NCBI RefSeq assembly: GCF_954871325.1
Contig: NC_088775.1
Coordinates: 76,485,561-76,549,560, forward strand
Source: Gordionus sp. m RMFG-2023
Lineage: Eukaryota; Nematomorpha; Gordioida; Chordodea; Parachordodidae
Direction of reading: 5' to 3'
Length of the DNA: 64,000 nt
In this document: one piece after another, positions 11,394 through 23,339 of the stretch
Numbering within the stretch: position 1 is the first letter of the stretch
How the letters are laid out: every line of letters begins with the position of its first letter
Notes under the pieces: model-generated
Seen by the model: the letters and a program-made list of their open reading frames with translations, nothing else
What the model was told of the DNA's origin: nothing
Databases searched by the model: none
Program-made: the position numbers and the translations under genes

Positions 11394-11570
11394 CGCCACC
11401 CATTACTAAACCCAAGTGTTAGGGGTGATTGATAATATATGACCAATAATATACGAAATATAAATACACATCTGACGTTTTTCATTTGCTCCAAACTATA
11501 TATTTAAACATTCCGCTTATTTTGGTGTCTATAAAATTTTCGCCTAAAATAAATTATCTTGATCGACTTT

Positions 11571-11710
11571 AAATAAGAATTAAGAAATGCGGCTTTATGT
11601 CCATAGGATGACGCCGTTTGATTCGTCTCACGAATAAGAATAAAGAAATGCGGTTTTTCTTTTTTTTTCAAAGGAGAACGCCGTTTTAGTCGTCTCACGA
11701 ATAAGAATAA
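11571..11710. repeat. tandem duplication of about 66 bp inside the LTR element
   Basis: Two units each carry AAGAAATGCGG, a GACGCCGTTT/AACGCCGTTT core and TCGTCTCACGAATAAGAAT. The short open frame across it is a by-product of the repeat. Confidence 0.7.
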
Positions 11711-12159
11711 AAATATTATATAATTTCTTCGGCTACAATTTCTTCAAAATTTTCATACACATCTCCCCATTATTATCGGTAAATCCTTTAATATAATTTC
11801 GAATATGATTTCGGAAACATTATTTGAATACCCCGGAATAATTTCCTTATATTCTTGAATAATTTTATATAAGGATTTAAATTAAATTTTTTTTAGCGAA
11901 GTAAACATAACGTATACAATATCTTTACTAAAAAATTGTTTTTATAGGAATTTCATTTCTTTGAAAGAATACCAATGAATAATGTCATAGATAATATAGT
12001 AGGTTATGTAAAGATTTCGAATAATTTGATGCATATATTTTATTCAGCTATTACTTTAATAATAATATTCACTTGAAAACCTCCTCCCAACAAAACAAAT
12101 ATCGAATAAGATCCTTTATGAAAGTCTCTTTTTTTAATATTTATTATTTTATTTTATCT

Positions 12160-12500
12160 TAATAATATTAATTCCCAATTTTGGAATATTTATCCTTTTT
12201 TTATTTTACCTTTATAATATATTAATTCCCAATTTTGGAATATTCATCCCTTTTTTTATTTTACCTTTATATATTAATTCCCAATTTTGAATATTTTTAT
12301 TTTTATTTTACCTTTATAATATATTAATTTACAATTTTGGAATATTCATCCCTTTTATTTTACCCTTATAATATATTAATTTTCAATTTTGGAATACTCA
12401 TTTTTTTATTTTACCTTTATAATATATTAATTTCCAATTTTGGAATATTCATTTTTTTTATTTTACCTTTATAATATATTAATTTCCAATTTTGGAATAA
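12160..12500. repeat. tandem array of about 52 bp units
   Basis: Seven units, each with TATTAATTCCCAATTTTGG (or TTTCCAATTTTGG) followed by AATATTCAT, a T run and TTTACCTTTATAATA. Successive starts near 12171, 12225, 12277, 12327, 12379, 12430 and 12482 give a 50-54 bp period. It lies inside the LTR element interior. Confidence 0.85.
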
Positions 12501-12658
12501 TTTGCCTATAGTGGCCTTCTCTCAAAGTTGAATATAAATGAGAATATACTGCACCTGAAAGAGTGATCATTTCGCCGTAGTGATAATATAGTAGGTTATA
12601 AAATTGCGAATTGTGACTGCAATAACCCTTATGGAACATTTGTTTTACATGGCACCAT

Positions 12659-12998
12659 TTTCATATTTGTAATTTAAAAAGAATATTCATCTTTTATAAA
12701 TTGAATAAAAGAATCTAATAATTATTGAAATTTTATTTAATTTAACGTATATATTTTATTGGAATAAGAGTATCGCCTCTGATAGCGATACTCTGAGTTA
12801 AAATTTTGTTAACTTTCTCTTTACATTTTTTTTATTATTATAAAATTAAATTATCCAAAGTTTATATAAAATGAAAAAGTGATCTTTACAATTTCGTTAA
12901 TGCAATAAATATCATCATTTACATAAAAATTAATACATCTGTTAAAATAAATCACTTTATCAAATAAAATATACATTAAAAAAGTGTACATTACAACA
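12659..12998 (-). repeat. LTR, copy at the right (5' LTR in minus orientation)
   Basis: Matches 11054-11393 over its full 340 bp without visible difference. The shared sequence stops exactly at GAAAG on the right. Confidence 0.85.
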
Positions 12999-13003
12999 GA
13001 AAG

Positions 13004-13510
13004 GAACTATAACAAGCTTTTAGTTCTATATTATAAGTCAAATAATATTACAAAATAAAACTCTTTATCTCCCCTTTGGATACTTTAATAATTAAAATGA
13101 ATGAAAGGTTCTTGATTAATCAAGCAGCTACAGATCTGCAAATATTATTACCACAAATCCTTTCAATTTAAATTTGATAGAAAATATTTTATAATTGTCC
13201 TCTTATTGTAGGTCTTTGGTTATATTAAAATTTAAAAAAAATTATTTTGGCTTTAGGCATTACTAGGTGGGTTTTCCCTCCATAAATCTTTTTGGAAGTC
13301 TCTAGTTCAATTTTTATTGTGAGATGTTAGAGTTTCCCAACATTAATAGCTGCATGGAAACTGGTATGAAAAGTTAAATATGGTTGATAATTTGAAAAAT
13401 GCTCTAAATGCTTGGCATATTTCAAACATTAATATATATTTTGGCAACTCTACTCATTAGTACTTTTACCAATGAAGGAACATTTTCTTCTTTAATAAGA
13501 AACATAAGAA
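13004..13510. other. AT-rich interval, nothing recognised
   Basis: No coding similarity, TIRs or tandem repeats seen. Confidence 0.4.
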
Positions 13511-13695
13511 TAGGTGTTTAAATTTTCCGATTTGAGCCGATTTTTAAAAACGACTAACTCAATATTTTCGCCACAAATATTCCCCTAAGCCTTGAAATTT
13601 CGCTAATAAAGTAGAAACCTTTGTATATTATATGAGCAAAATTTAGTTTTTCATAATATTTTTCTGGTTAAACCATTTGCCGTTTACCAACACTA
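13511..13695. mobile_element. MITE of the TAGTGTTGTTAA family, decayed
   Basis: Left end TAGGTGTTTAAA, right end GTTTACCAACACTA. The inside shares GAGCCGATTTTTAAAAACG, CTAACTCAATA, CCTTGAAATTTCGCTAATA and ATGAGCAAAAT with the intact copy at 14508-14729. No target duplication remains. Confidence 0.7.
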
Positions 13696-13752
13696 CTGTG
13701 AAATATTTCCCCTGAAAAAGATTGAGTGGGTGTTATCCTTTCTTAATATAAA

Positions 13753-13965
13753 TAGGGAGTTGACAAAACCTAAATCGTGATTTTTAAAACGACCCGATTA
13801 AGATTTAACCAAAAGAATATTATCACATCCTCGAAATTTTTCAGACGTCCAAACCTTTTTGTCATCTATGAGCAAAATCTCCAGGCTTACATAATGTTAT
13901 TTTGGCCAAAATCTTAAATGGACCGTTTTTAAAAATCTCTCTATCTGTTGAAACAAACATTGATG
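13753..13965. mobile_element. MITE of the TAGTGTTGTTAA family, more decayed
   Basis: Shares CATCTATGAGCAAAATCTCC, a TCGAAATTTTTCAGACGTCC stretch and ACCGTTTTTAAAAATC with the intact copy. The ends are TAGGGAGTTGACAAAAC and GTTGAAACAAACAT. Confidence 0.6.
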
Positions 13966-14351
13966 AAATCATTGAAAAGTTATCTCAAGCCATAAGAAGA
14001 TTTAACTTTACATTTATGCTTCTTTACTATATTTTTCCCAATTTTTAATATAAAACATTTAATTCATGAATACTTTGTAAGTTTATATATATGCAATAAT
14101 TCTTAAGAATATTTTTGTGCATTAATCTATATTCCCAACATTTATTTTTTTGAAATATCTTCTTCATGATCATGTTAATCCAAAAACTAATTTATATATC
14201 AAATTTTAAATGCTTAAAAAGTTTACATTATTTTACAGTTTTTTCGACATATATTTTATGGTGATTTATACGCCGGTTATATACATTTAATTTTTTATTA
14301 TTCATTTATATTCGAATTTGTGTATTAGAAATTGTCAATTTTTATAGTTAA

Positions 14352-14365
14352 CCCCCCCCCCCCCC
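14352..14365. repeat. run of 14 C
   Basis: Homopolymer of C on the plus strand, one of eight G/C runs of this kind in the window. Confidence 0.9.
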
Positions 14366-14507
14366 ATAGCTAATTCCTGCTTACACGCATGACCCTGCAT
14401 AAATTCCTTCAACTGGTTAAATTAAATTAACTGAGCTACATATATTTATCTAAATAACATATTCGTTTCTTATATGGTTTACAATTTATCAATTTTGGGT
14501 AATAACA

Positions 14508-14729
14508 TAGTGTTGTTAAACGGCTCGTTTTGAGCCAATTTTTAAAAACGGCTAACTCAATAATTTAGTAGAAAAATATTGCCTAAGCCTCGAGATTTCG
14601 CTAATTGATGTCTAGACCTTTGTGCCATCTATGAGCAAAATCTTCAGGCATGCGCAATATTATTCTGAATAAAATATTGAATTAGTCGTTTCTAAAAATC
14701 GGCTCAAATCGAGCCGTTTAACAACACTA
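14508..14729. mobile_element. hAT-type MITE, TAGTGTTGTTAA family, best copy
   Basis: Ends TAGTGTTGTTAAACGGCTCG and CGAGCCGTTTAACAACACTA are perfect inverted repeats. An 8-mer TAATAACA precedes the element (14500-14507) and recurs at 14728-14735, overlapping its last two bases. The ends are shared with the 4-kb foldback at 45968-49942, so both were probably moved by the same hAT transposase. No coding capacity. Confidence 0.85.
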
Positions 14730-14735
14730 ATAACA

Positions 14736-15941
14736 ATCTATAATACCAAATTCTTGGTCGCAATTTTGCTGCAATATGTTAACCTATTTGGTGGACCAAA
14801 TATACCATACTTAATAGGCCAGCCAATAATTGCATTATCACTAATATTTAATATACTGTAGTAATTTTTTTGTAACTGTGTCTATGCACCAAGAACATCG
14901 CTCTTGACTGATTTTTCTTTACCTTTTTCTTTACCTTTTTCTTTCAAAACAATGTCTTATTTATAGTAAATATCAATATTTTTAATACCAGTCGGTATAT
15001 AACTATACATAATAATATAAATGTCTAAAAACTTAATACTTGAAAAAATAAATAAATTATCTCTAATTATTGAAAATTAGATATAATTAGAGAATTGTTA
15101 ATTGAATATAGAAATATTAATATGAAGAGGGTGACAAAATGAGTGATAAATGACTACAAGACGGGAAATTGATTGAAGGTAAAAAATATATTTGGAGAAT
15201 TATTTTCAATAACTGAACTTGGAGATACGAATTAATAAAATCATCAATAGGTCAAATAATTGGTAGATAGTTAAAAATAAATGAATAATCGATTGAAGGT
15301 CGAAAAATATTGGAAATCATGCTCAACTAATGGAAATGTGAATATTGAACTCTCAATGCTAGTAAGAAAGGTAGTAAATGACTAATAGTTTATGGGACAA
15401 ACTATGGTAATGATTGTAGGTAACAAAAATGATTTGGGTTAAAATTTGCGAATTTATTCACTATTAGCTTAACCACATAAAAATAGGCCCATAGAATGGA
15501 GCAGATTTTGTTATTTCAAATTATATCATTTCGTCCAATAATTAGAATTAAATTACAATTGTTAAAGTTCGATTTTTTAAATTTAACATGTTAAACCAAA
15601 ATTACACTGATCATCTTTTAAGATCATTTATTTATAATGTTTTTTTAAGCGTAACATTATTTATCATCTCGCATATTATGCATCACACTTTTTGCGAAAC
15701 AAAATCATTTATCGCGAATTAAGTTTTTAAAAATTCTCAAGTCTATATATTATGTATGTGCTTATTTAATATTTAATTTTTTATGTTTTAGAAAATAAAA
15801 GCGTATAGCCCTATTTTTTCAGAAGAAATATTCGGAACATGGACGTAAAATAATTAATATTATTTACATAAATACGAGCCTTATAATAAATATATTATAT
15901 TTAAATAAAATATTATACAACCATGGTATAAAATAACTTAG
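14736..15941. other. interval upstream of the recognised plastin exons
   Basis: Probably intron or 5' region of the plastin gene. I looked for EF-hand exons on the plus strand and found none. There is a pyrimidine repeat of CTTTACCTTTTT near 14925-14945. A degenerate repeat sits at about 15140-15440 (AAATTGATTGAAGGT...AAAAATAT recurring as AATCGATTGAAGGTCGAAAAATAT). Confidence 0.4.
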
Positions 15942-18360
15942 AAACGTCTCAAACATTCCGTTTCCGATGAAGAAGAATCTGCATACGTAAACTGGATAAA
16001 TAAACTATTGAAGTCCGATCCTGACTTGAAATTTATGATGCCCTTAGAAACTGGAAAGTTTTTTCCCAAACTCCAAGATGGGATATTGCTTTGCAAACTC
16101 GTGAACACTGTTCAAGCAAACACTATTGACGAAAGGACTTTGAATATGCGAGAAAATGATAAAGATCTTAGTATTTTCAAGAAGCACGAAAATTTAAACT
16201 TGGCCGTCAACTCCGCTCGGGCTATTGGAGTGAATACTACCAATATTCATGCAGAAGATATTCTGAAAGAAAGGCCTCATCTAATTTTAAGCTTTTTAAG
16301 GCAACTCATTATATTAGGGCTTTTCGCTAGGTTGGACCTTAAATCTCACCCAGGTTTACAGGTATTATTATATTAAATAGGTATTATTGCATTATAAATG
16401 ATTTATTTATTATTATTATACGACAACTCACACCCTCTATCTCTTTAAAATAGAAAATATTTTATGGATTCAGGGTTATTTAATCTCTTAATAAATAAAA
16501 CGGTCTATTAGATATTATTGAAGCATATGGAAGAACTGTCCGATTTCATGAAGATGGCTCCGGAGAAAATTCTGATGAGATGGGTTAATTTCCAGTTGGC
16601 AGAAGCAAAATGCACGAGAAGAATGAAAAATTTTACTAAAGACCTTCAAGATTGCGAAATATTTTCTACGCTTATCAAACAGATAGCTCCACGAGATCTG
16701 GCCATATCAATGGATGCTATGAATGAACCAAATCTAACTAAAAGAGCTGATATAATGCTGGATCAAGCCAACAAATTGGGTTGTCGAGATTTCATAACAT
16801 CCCGAGATGTTAGTACAGGGAACTACAAGCTCTGTTTGGCATTTATAGCTAATTTATTTAACAATCATCCGTCGTTGCCGATAGATATTTTAGAACCCCC
16901 CGAGGAAAAGATGGAAGAGACAAGGGAAGAAAAAACTTTAAGGAACTGGATGAATTCGCTGGGAGTTCAACCGAGAGTCAAATATTTGTATCCCGACTTG
17001 CAGGATGGATTAGTTTTGTGTCAATTGCTGGATAAGATGCAACCTAAAAGTGTAAATTGGGCTAAAGTGCGAAAAACATTCAAAAAAGCTACAGCCACTA
17101 TAGAAAAGAAGGACAATTGTGTACAAGTTGTCGAAGTCGCTAAAAACTTTGGCGTTTCACTGGTAATAAATAATATCAAAGTTTAGAGAACGTGAAAATT
17201 TTAGATACGACAACATAAAATATTTCTATATTGTTATATAGAGGAGATTCTTTCTTATTTGTTTCTTTACAAATTTTAGGTTGGAATAGGGGGAACCGAT
17301 ATTTATGATATGAAACAAAACGCAGTTTTATCCTTGCTCTACCAACTACTACATAAGCAAACAATGAGTATATTGCTCAAGTTAAAGCCAGGTGGGAAGA
17401 TTCAGGATAAGGACATCTTACAATGGGCCATCACAAAAATGACAACCCTCAATAAGAAAAGACTCTTCAAAAGTTTTCAAGACCATAATTTGGCTGACGG
17501 AATCGCTATATTAGAATTGCTCGATTGCATCAAACCGGGAAGAGTTTGTTGGGGGTAAGACAATCTTATTTTTTTCCCTCTAATAAAAGTGTATTGCATA
17601 GGTAAATATTAGTATAAATATACAATTAATTAATCAAACGCAAAGCTTATTTAATTAAGAAGTAAAAATAAGATTGTTACAATGTTTAGATTGGTCAAAG
17701 GTTACACTGACACTGGTATTCCGGACCCTGAACTCACGGAAGAAGATCGTCTATCTAATATAGGTTATGCTATTTCGTTGTCGCGAAAATTGGGTGCAGT
17801 AATCATTGCATTGCCTGAGGACGTTATGGAAGTATAAAATAAATTAAGATTTGGTTAAGTTAAAATGAATTATAATGACAATGTTTTTTAAATTTATTTA
17901 CATTAATAATTAATAGGCTAAATATTTTACACCCTTTTTTCGTATAATTAAAACTTTCCTGCCTGATAATCTTTATACATTTCCCCGATTTTCTTAAGAT
18001 AAGTTCTATTTAGTGAACCTTAAAATAAATTACCTAAAAATATTTTTCCATTGTCAAAATTGTGATATTTTTTTTTATTTTAAAAGTTTATGAAAAAGAG
18101 ATAGAATAAATTTATATAATCATTTGTTATGTTATTTATGTGTGTATCGAAAGCTGAAACCTAAAATGATGATGACAATATTTGCATCGCTCATGACCCT
18201 TGAATTAATTATTGCCATTCCAGAAGTTGAAACTGAGGAGGCTGCAATAACAACGAGAAAAAGTAAAAAGGCAGGTGCATCTCCAGTTCCAAATAAATTA
18301 AGCCCTGAAATAGAGGAAGTAGAAGAGGTTGAAGTTGAACTAGAGGATGAGGATGTATAA
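15942..18360 (+). CDS. plastin/fimbrin, actin-bundling core (5' end not found)
   Basis: Five exons with matching phases: 15942-16361, 16512-17162, 17280-17554, 17690-17831, 18154-18360, together 564 codons plus TAA. All introns are GT-AG and 118-322 bp long. The product has four calponin-homology domains in two actin-binding pairs: CH1 around residues 12-135 (SAYVNWINKLLK, DGILLCKLVN), CH2 155-260 (ILMRWVNFQL, NLFNNHPSL), CH3 277-383 (TLRNWMNSLG, LQDGLVLCQL), CH4 400-512 (DILQWAITKM, KPKMMMTIFASLM). Family members crosslink parallel actin filaments in the cytoplasm. Two points are odd. No EF-hand exons were found upstream; the usual family length is near 630 residues. After the normal C-terminus there is a 50-odd residue acidic tail ending EEVEVELEDEDV. 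The true start lies upstream. Confidence 0.95.
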
Positions 18361-19110
18361 TAGTAGCAATTGTTTATAGATTTCAATTATCTACCTAAAT
18401 GATTTTACTATATTATTTTTTATTTTTTTATTTTTAATATATTGATTCTTAATGTTATAAAAAGTAAATACAATAAAAATAATTGATGATATATTCTCAT
18501 AATTTTGTGATTTTTATATATTTATTTGGAGAAGTAAACTTATTGTCTCCTTACGGTATTTAAAAAATTAAAAAAATATTTTTCCGCCCTCTTCCCCGAA
18601 TTAAAAAATATGTTGTTTGTTTTCATAATATCTTCTAAGTCTCGAAGACAGTTGAGACAAAAGATACGCGTTATGACCTTAGACTTTGTATGATATATAT
18701 GTTATTAAAAAATAAAGTAAATTTTGGCTGTATTCATTCTTTTAAGATAACATATGTGCATCTTAGATATGCTTACTAATTTAAAAATTGATTCAAAGGC
18801 AAATGTAAAGTCTGGTGTAATTATAAAGAGTATACGACTTGCACGTTGATCATTGTTGTTGCAAAATAACCTAATTCGACTTAACCATAAGTTGCGTGCG
18901 GATAACCAACTGCCTAGAGGCGCATGTTGATTTTGGGTTACCTTAAGATCCCTTTTTTAAAAATTAAACATGAGTTGGGCTACCGGAGTTTCGTTGTTTT
19001 TAGAGGAGGCAAGTGAACGATATATCAACTTTAACATTAATTTAATCTAAATTATATTTAGTGATTTAAAGTTGATGAAATAATATTTGTTATATTTTAT
19101 AAATACACTA
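18361..19110. other. AT-rich interval after plastin
   Basis: No recognised gene. AATAAA-like signals follow the plastin stop (for example near 18470). A slightly GC-richer patch at 18860-18960 shows no similarity I recognise. Confidence 0.4.
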
Positions 19111-19312
19111 GCAATTAAAGGTTGGCGCAACCCAGTCAGGCCCACGGACCGAGCGAAAAGATGACATTATGGATGGGTAGAAGTTTTTAAAATGTTTTAA
19201 AACTGATAATTAAGCTAATTTTTGTTTGATAAAAAAATTATCAAATGCCGGATAATATATTTTTTATGGGTCTGGCTAAAATAATAAGGGCTGGGCCGAA
19301 TGTCTCTACTAG
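19111..19312. mobile_element. decayed GGGCCGGG-type MITE
   Basis: CCCAGTCAGGCCCACGGACC at the left and GGGCTGGGCCGAATGTCTC at the right are opposite-sense GC-rich words around an AT-rich centre, as in the better copies of the family. The ends are degenerate and no duplication was found. Confidence 0.45.
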
Positions 19313-20685
19313 CCCTAACTTTCTGTCTCGTTATCTTGATAAGGCGCATGTAGAAGTGTTAACTCATATAATTTTTGTAAATTTGGTAGATACTGGGTGA
19401 TGTTTTATTTTTTAATAAGAATATAAACCTGGAAGCTTCCATAAATGTCAATGGAGGCTTCCGATGCGCCAATGAATTTACTATTAATCTTCTGCTGTAA
19501 AATACCTAATTTTAATTGTATGAAAGGTAATTAACTGTTTAGAATTTTAAAATATATCGAAGATATTATGAAAATTATATATATATATTTTTTTTTAAAT
19601 AAAATAATTATATTAATTTAATTTAATATTAGGGCGTCTCCATCGACAAATACAGCAGATACTGAAATCCCTATTTCCGAACTTCATAGGATTTTCCATC
19701 CTATGCTTACCATTCTTTTCCCATTAATTTTTTATTTATCAATATAATTGTTTAGCTGTATAACAGCAAACAAGCAGTGGCGCATCGCTAACTTTTTCAA
19801 CTTAAGGTTGCACATATTTTTCAAATTTCAAGCATTATCAAAAAAAAGGTAATTATATCTAAAATGAGTTTAACAAAAATAAATCTATCTAAAATTAGCA
19901 TCAAAAAAAGAGGGTGGCCCAATTTCTCACGGCTGCCAAAATTTCTCGGTTAGGGGTATATAGTTCGGCCAACCCCATAATATGAATCAGTTCTAAATAT
20001 CGCTCGGCTAACCATATTATAAATCATTACTAAATATCACTAGGCTAATGACATTCGAGTTCAGCAAAGCCCGACCTTGATATTAAAATTTAAAACATGT
20101 CAGAATTATTTCTAAAAAAAATTTATAACGAGCTGGTCTGGGCAAAAAATTTAACTGGTCAGGCAATTGCGAATAAAAAACATTCGGGCCGGGTGGGGAA
20201 ATTTAAACATAAAATACAGAAGGGCCTCGTAAATCTCTGATTTTTCGTAAAATTTTAATAGGTCAGACTGGGCATTAAAATTTATATATTTTATTGAATT
20301 TCAGCCTAATATTTTGACTGATACTATTTGAAAATAAATTAAAATATGCTTATTTCTTTGATATTTAGAGCAGTCTAGCTAGTAAATTCACGCAAGATTT
20401 AACAAGTTATATATATGATCGAATTACAGATTCACAATAGAGCATACTCAAAAAGCTGCGAATTTTTTTGGAAATATCTAAAAAAAACAATTTGATTCTA
20501 CATAGATAGAAGATATAATTAATGGGTTATCTATTATTCCTGGAAAATAATTTCACGGAATTAAATAATATTTTGTTTCAAAATAGGTAAAAAAAAAATT
20601 ATTTGAAATATCATTATCATGAGTTTGGGCTTCAATAATGTTTCGATCGATTCCATAAAAGTATAAAAGATTAATTAATTAATAT

Positions 20686-20820
20686 CAGAGACCTGCAGAT
20701 GTACCATTTGCACTGCACGATCCGAATTTTTTTTAAAAAAATTTATAGTGCGGCCCGGGCATTTAAAAATAAATTTTTTAGTCCCGTGTCAGGCTTAAAA
20801 CCGAGAGTGCTGGTCTTTAC
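20686..20820. mobile_element. GC-rich-ended MITE, CAGAGACCTGCAG subgroup
   Basis: Starts CAGAGACCTGCAGATGTACC with GCGGCCCGGGC inside, and ends in a degenerate GTGCTGGTCTTT. Related to 36726-36901 and 62935-63140. A more decayed relative covers about 20060-20260 (CATTCGGGCCGGGTGGGG). Confidence 0.55.
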
Positions 20821-21113
20821 TTTATATATAAGGAAAATATTTTTTGAGGAATAAAATTAAGGATACGCTATATTTTTCCGAATATTGGGTAGATATTTCA
20901 ACCCCTGGTGTTTATCGTATGAGTTCATCTATTAGAGGTAAAAATATTAGGCCCGGCCAAGATTTAAAAATATATTATTTTAAGCAAGGTTCAACTTGGA
21001 TTTTTTATTTTTGAGAATTTATAATATTTATCGAAATTCCAAAAGTAAGTTAGCCCATTTCCTCTTATTTAAATAATTTTAAAAATTTATAATAACATGC
21101 TGTTTAATATTTA

Positions 21114-21127
21114 GGGGGGGGGGGGGG
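21114..21127. repeat. run of 14 G
   Basis: G homopolymer in AT-rich surroundings. Confidence 0.9.
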
Positions 21128-21922
21128 TTAGGCCTTATAGGAGATATTTTTTATTAACTTGATATCTACTAAAACTTAAATTTGCCAGGAATGATTTATC
21201 CGATCCCCCTTGGTTATGATAAAAATTTTATTTTATAAAAGTATTGAAGCTTAAATCTGTGAATCTTTTTTTATACCTGCCCAGATATTTAATCTAATAA
21301 TAAAAACAAATTTATTTACAATTAGCATTAAAAGAGTGGAAAACCCACTAATATATGGTTAAAAATAAAATATATAAATATCCGAATATTCTTGGTATTA
21401 GAAAGTTACACAGTAATAAATTTTTAATTAATACCAGTCATATTAATTTATTTTCAAAAATAGGCAGGCAATTCTGTATAAAAAAAGTATGTATGTCATT
21501 TATTAAATTTTTTAAAAAGGAATTAAAGATTTTACCATTACCCATGCCTTTTTATGTTCAGTAATAACATACCCTTAATCGTCATCGGAGATTATTTATC
21601 TACATTACTATAATCCCGATAGTTTCATGAAAAGTCCTTGTTTTGACAAAAGAGAAAAGTATGTCGGTGAGGACCGAGAAATCGAGGAAACCAGATGATT
21701 GGGTCTGAGAATGTTTTCGGTGTAATTCTCATCCAAATTATTCCGAAAAATTGATAACTTCTTATAAACGAAAAGATGTCCCCAATTAAGACTCTAGCGA
21801 TACCTGTTTCAATATCCATTTCGTGAGGGAGTAGATCTTAATCATTGCCCGAAAAAATTATGTCCAATATTTATATAGGTTTCTTAGGAGCAAAATTTCT
21901 GTGTCCCTTTTGGACAATAATT

Positions 21923-22190
21923 ATAGAGTAACGTATATATTTTAGGTTGCTTTTGGACTGCATTTTATATATATACCTGGGTATCTCTGAAACCACATTT
22001 TAATTGATGGGCACCTGCGTTTGGTCTGTTAAGGGTTAGTAGCAGATTAATATTTATAGAGTAACGTATATGTTTTAGGTCATTTTTGGACTGCATTTTG
22101 TATATTAACGCATATTTATACCTGGGTTTCTGTGAAACCAGATTTTAATTGTTGGGAACCTGCGCTTGGTCTGTTAAGGGTCGGTAGCAG
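21923..22190. repeat. tandem duplication of a 133-bp unit
   Basis: Each unit contains ATAGAGTAACGTATAT, TTTTGGACTGCATTTT, ATACCTGGGT, TGAAACCA, ATTTTAATTG and TTGGTCTGTTAAGGGT, ending GGTAGCAGA or AGTAGCAGA. Units start at 21923 and 22056. The copies differ at several bases, so the duplication is not very recent. No coding frame. Confidence 0.9.
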
Positions 22191-22618
22191 ACTTATGATT
22201 ATTAAATTGTTTATAAAAAGAGGAAAATGCCAATCATTTATCCATAATATATAAACCTAAGAAAAATATGTATTATTATCATTCGGCATGTTTATTAAAA
22301 TAATAAAAGAAATCAATTTAAAGTCTAAGAAAACTTAAAAGATGCTATAATGAAAATATTTTTGTAATTTAGAAATATAATAATAATTAAATTTATCGGA
22401 AAACGACTATAAATACTTACACAATAAATCCGTAACAACAAATGTTTTTACCGAAGAATACGTTTCTATTTATGCGAAGATATCACTGTGGTCAGGGGTG
22501 ATCCGTTCTGTAAATTTGTTGTTACATTTATATTTATCTATTTTAAAAATAAATAATATTATTATAATGTTTTAAAAAAATGTCGTAATAAGTGGTAAAT
22601 TGATCATTGCAAAAATGT

Positions 22619-23032
22619 TTAATGGAACACTGTTGCCCCTTTTCGTTCGTTATCCATTCTCTTGATGGCGGATCCGATGGATTCTCGTCGGGATCCAACA
22701 TACATTTTGGCTAATAGTAGTAAGTAAGATAACTAATTCTAAGTATCAAATATGTGACTTCTTAGTGAACGAATCTGGTTGATGATCCTCTAGATAAAGA
22801 TCAAGTCTGCATATTCTAATCCCTTGCTTTTAATGAACATTAGTGATTGTTTCCAGTTGTCTTGGTATAATACTCGCTTCCTCTATAGCTTTTTCTATAT
22901 CATAAAAGATCGCCTTTGCATTGTTGGGAAATACGGCATAAAGGTTTGCGCCATGCCTATTATGGTGTGTATAATTAGTTAACGTGGTAATTACTGGGAT
23001 GTATATATTCTCAATACTGCTCCTGTCGTAGC
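22619..23032 (-). CDS. 3' end of an unidentified gene, two exons
   Basis: On the minus strand, exon A runs from about 23032 (possible acceptor TTCAAG) to 22874, then donor GTATTA. Exon B runs from 22710 (acceptor TACTATTAG) to a TAA at 22619-22621. Phases agree (one base plus two), joining EKAIEEA to TKMYVGSRRESIGSAIKRMD. Exon A also reads SSIENIYIPVITTLTNYTHH and GANLYAVFPNNAKAIFYDIE. The protein ends NERKGATVFH. Composition is clearly protein-like, but I do not recognise the family and invent no function. The frame of exon A stays open further upstream without a Met. More exons should lie to the right, in the MITE-rich interval up to 26100. Confidence 0.55.
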
Positions 23033-23339
23033 CTTGAATAATTTTTAATAGATAATTAGAAGGCAACCGGTCAGATAAATAATATTAATAAATAATATAA
23101 TTATGATATTTAAAAATATATTTTTTTTCCCGATGATGAAAAGTTTATTCATTAATTGGATTATTAAATTTTATAATAAAGTTGAAGTTATTTTATCAAA
23201 AATTGTAGTTACATTGATCTTAAGTAAGTTTAATAAAAAAAATTTAAATAAAATTGAGACTAAGATAGCTCCCAAATGCGGGCCTAGTTCTAAAATCTCT
23301 ATACATGTTGCTAATCTATTTCAGTCATCAGTTGGTATC

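Larger units (their letters stand above)
11054..12998 (-). mobile_element. short LTR retroelement (TRIM/LARD-like) with identical LTRs
   Basis: Two direct repeats of 340 bp (11054-11393 and 12659-12998) look identical and lie 1605 bp apart. The whole unit is flanked by a 5-bp duplication GAAAG (11049-11053 and 12999-13003), as expected for LTR element integration. On the minus strand the LTR begins TGTTGTAATG. Right after the minus-strand 5' LTR comes ATGGTGCCATG, containing a TGGTGCC that could serve as a tRNA primer binding site. A purine-leaning ATGGGTGGCG precedes the 3' LTR. The LTR end ...ATATGAAA is not the canonical CA. The 1265-bp interior has no gag or pol, so the element is non-autonomous. 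Identical LTRs imply recent insertion, or a recent collapse or duplication. Confidence 0.8.

Noticed and set aside
15780-15837. Extra upstream plastin exon (KIKAYSPIFSEEIFGTW)
   Set aside because: Its donor phase does not fit the next exon, and the sequence does not resemble the EF-hand or linker region.
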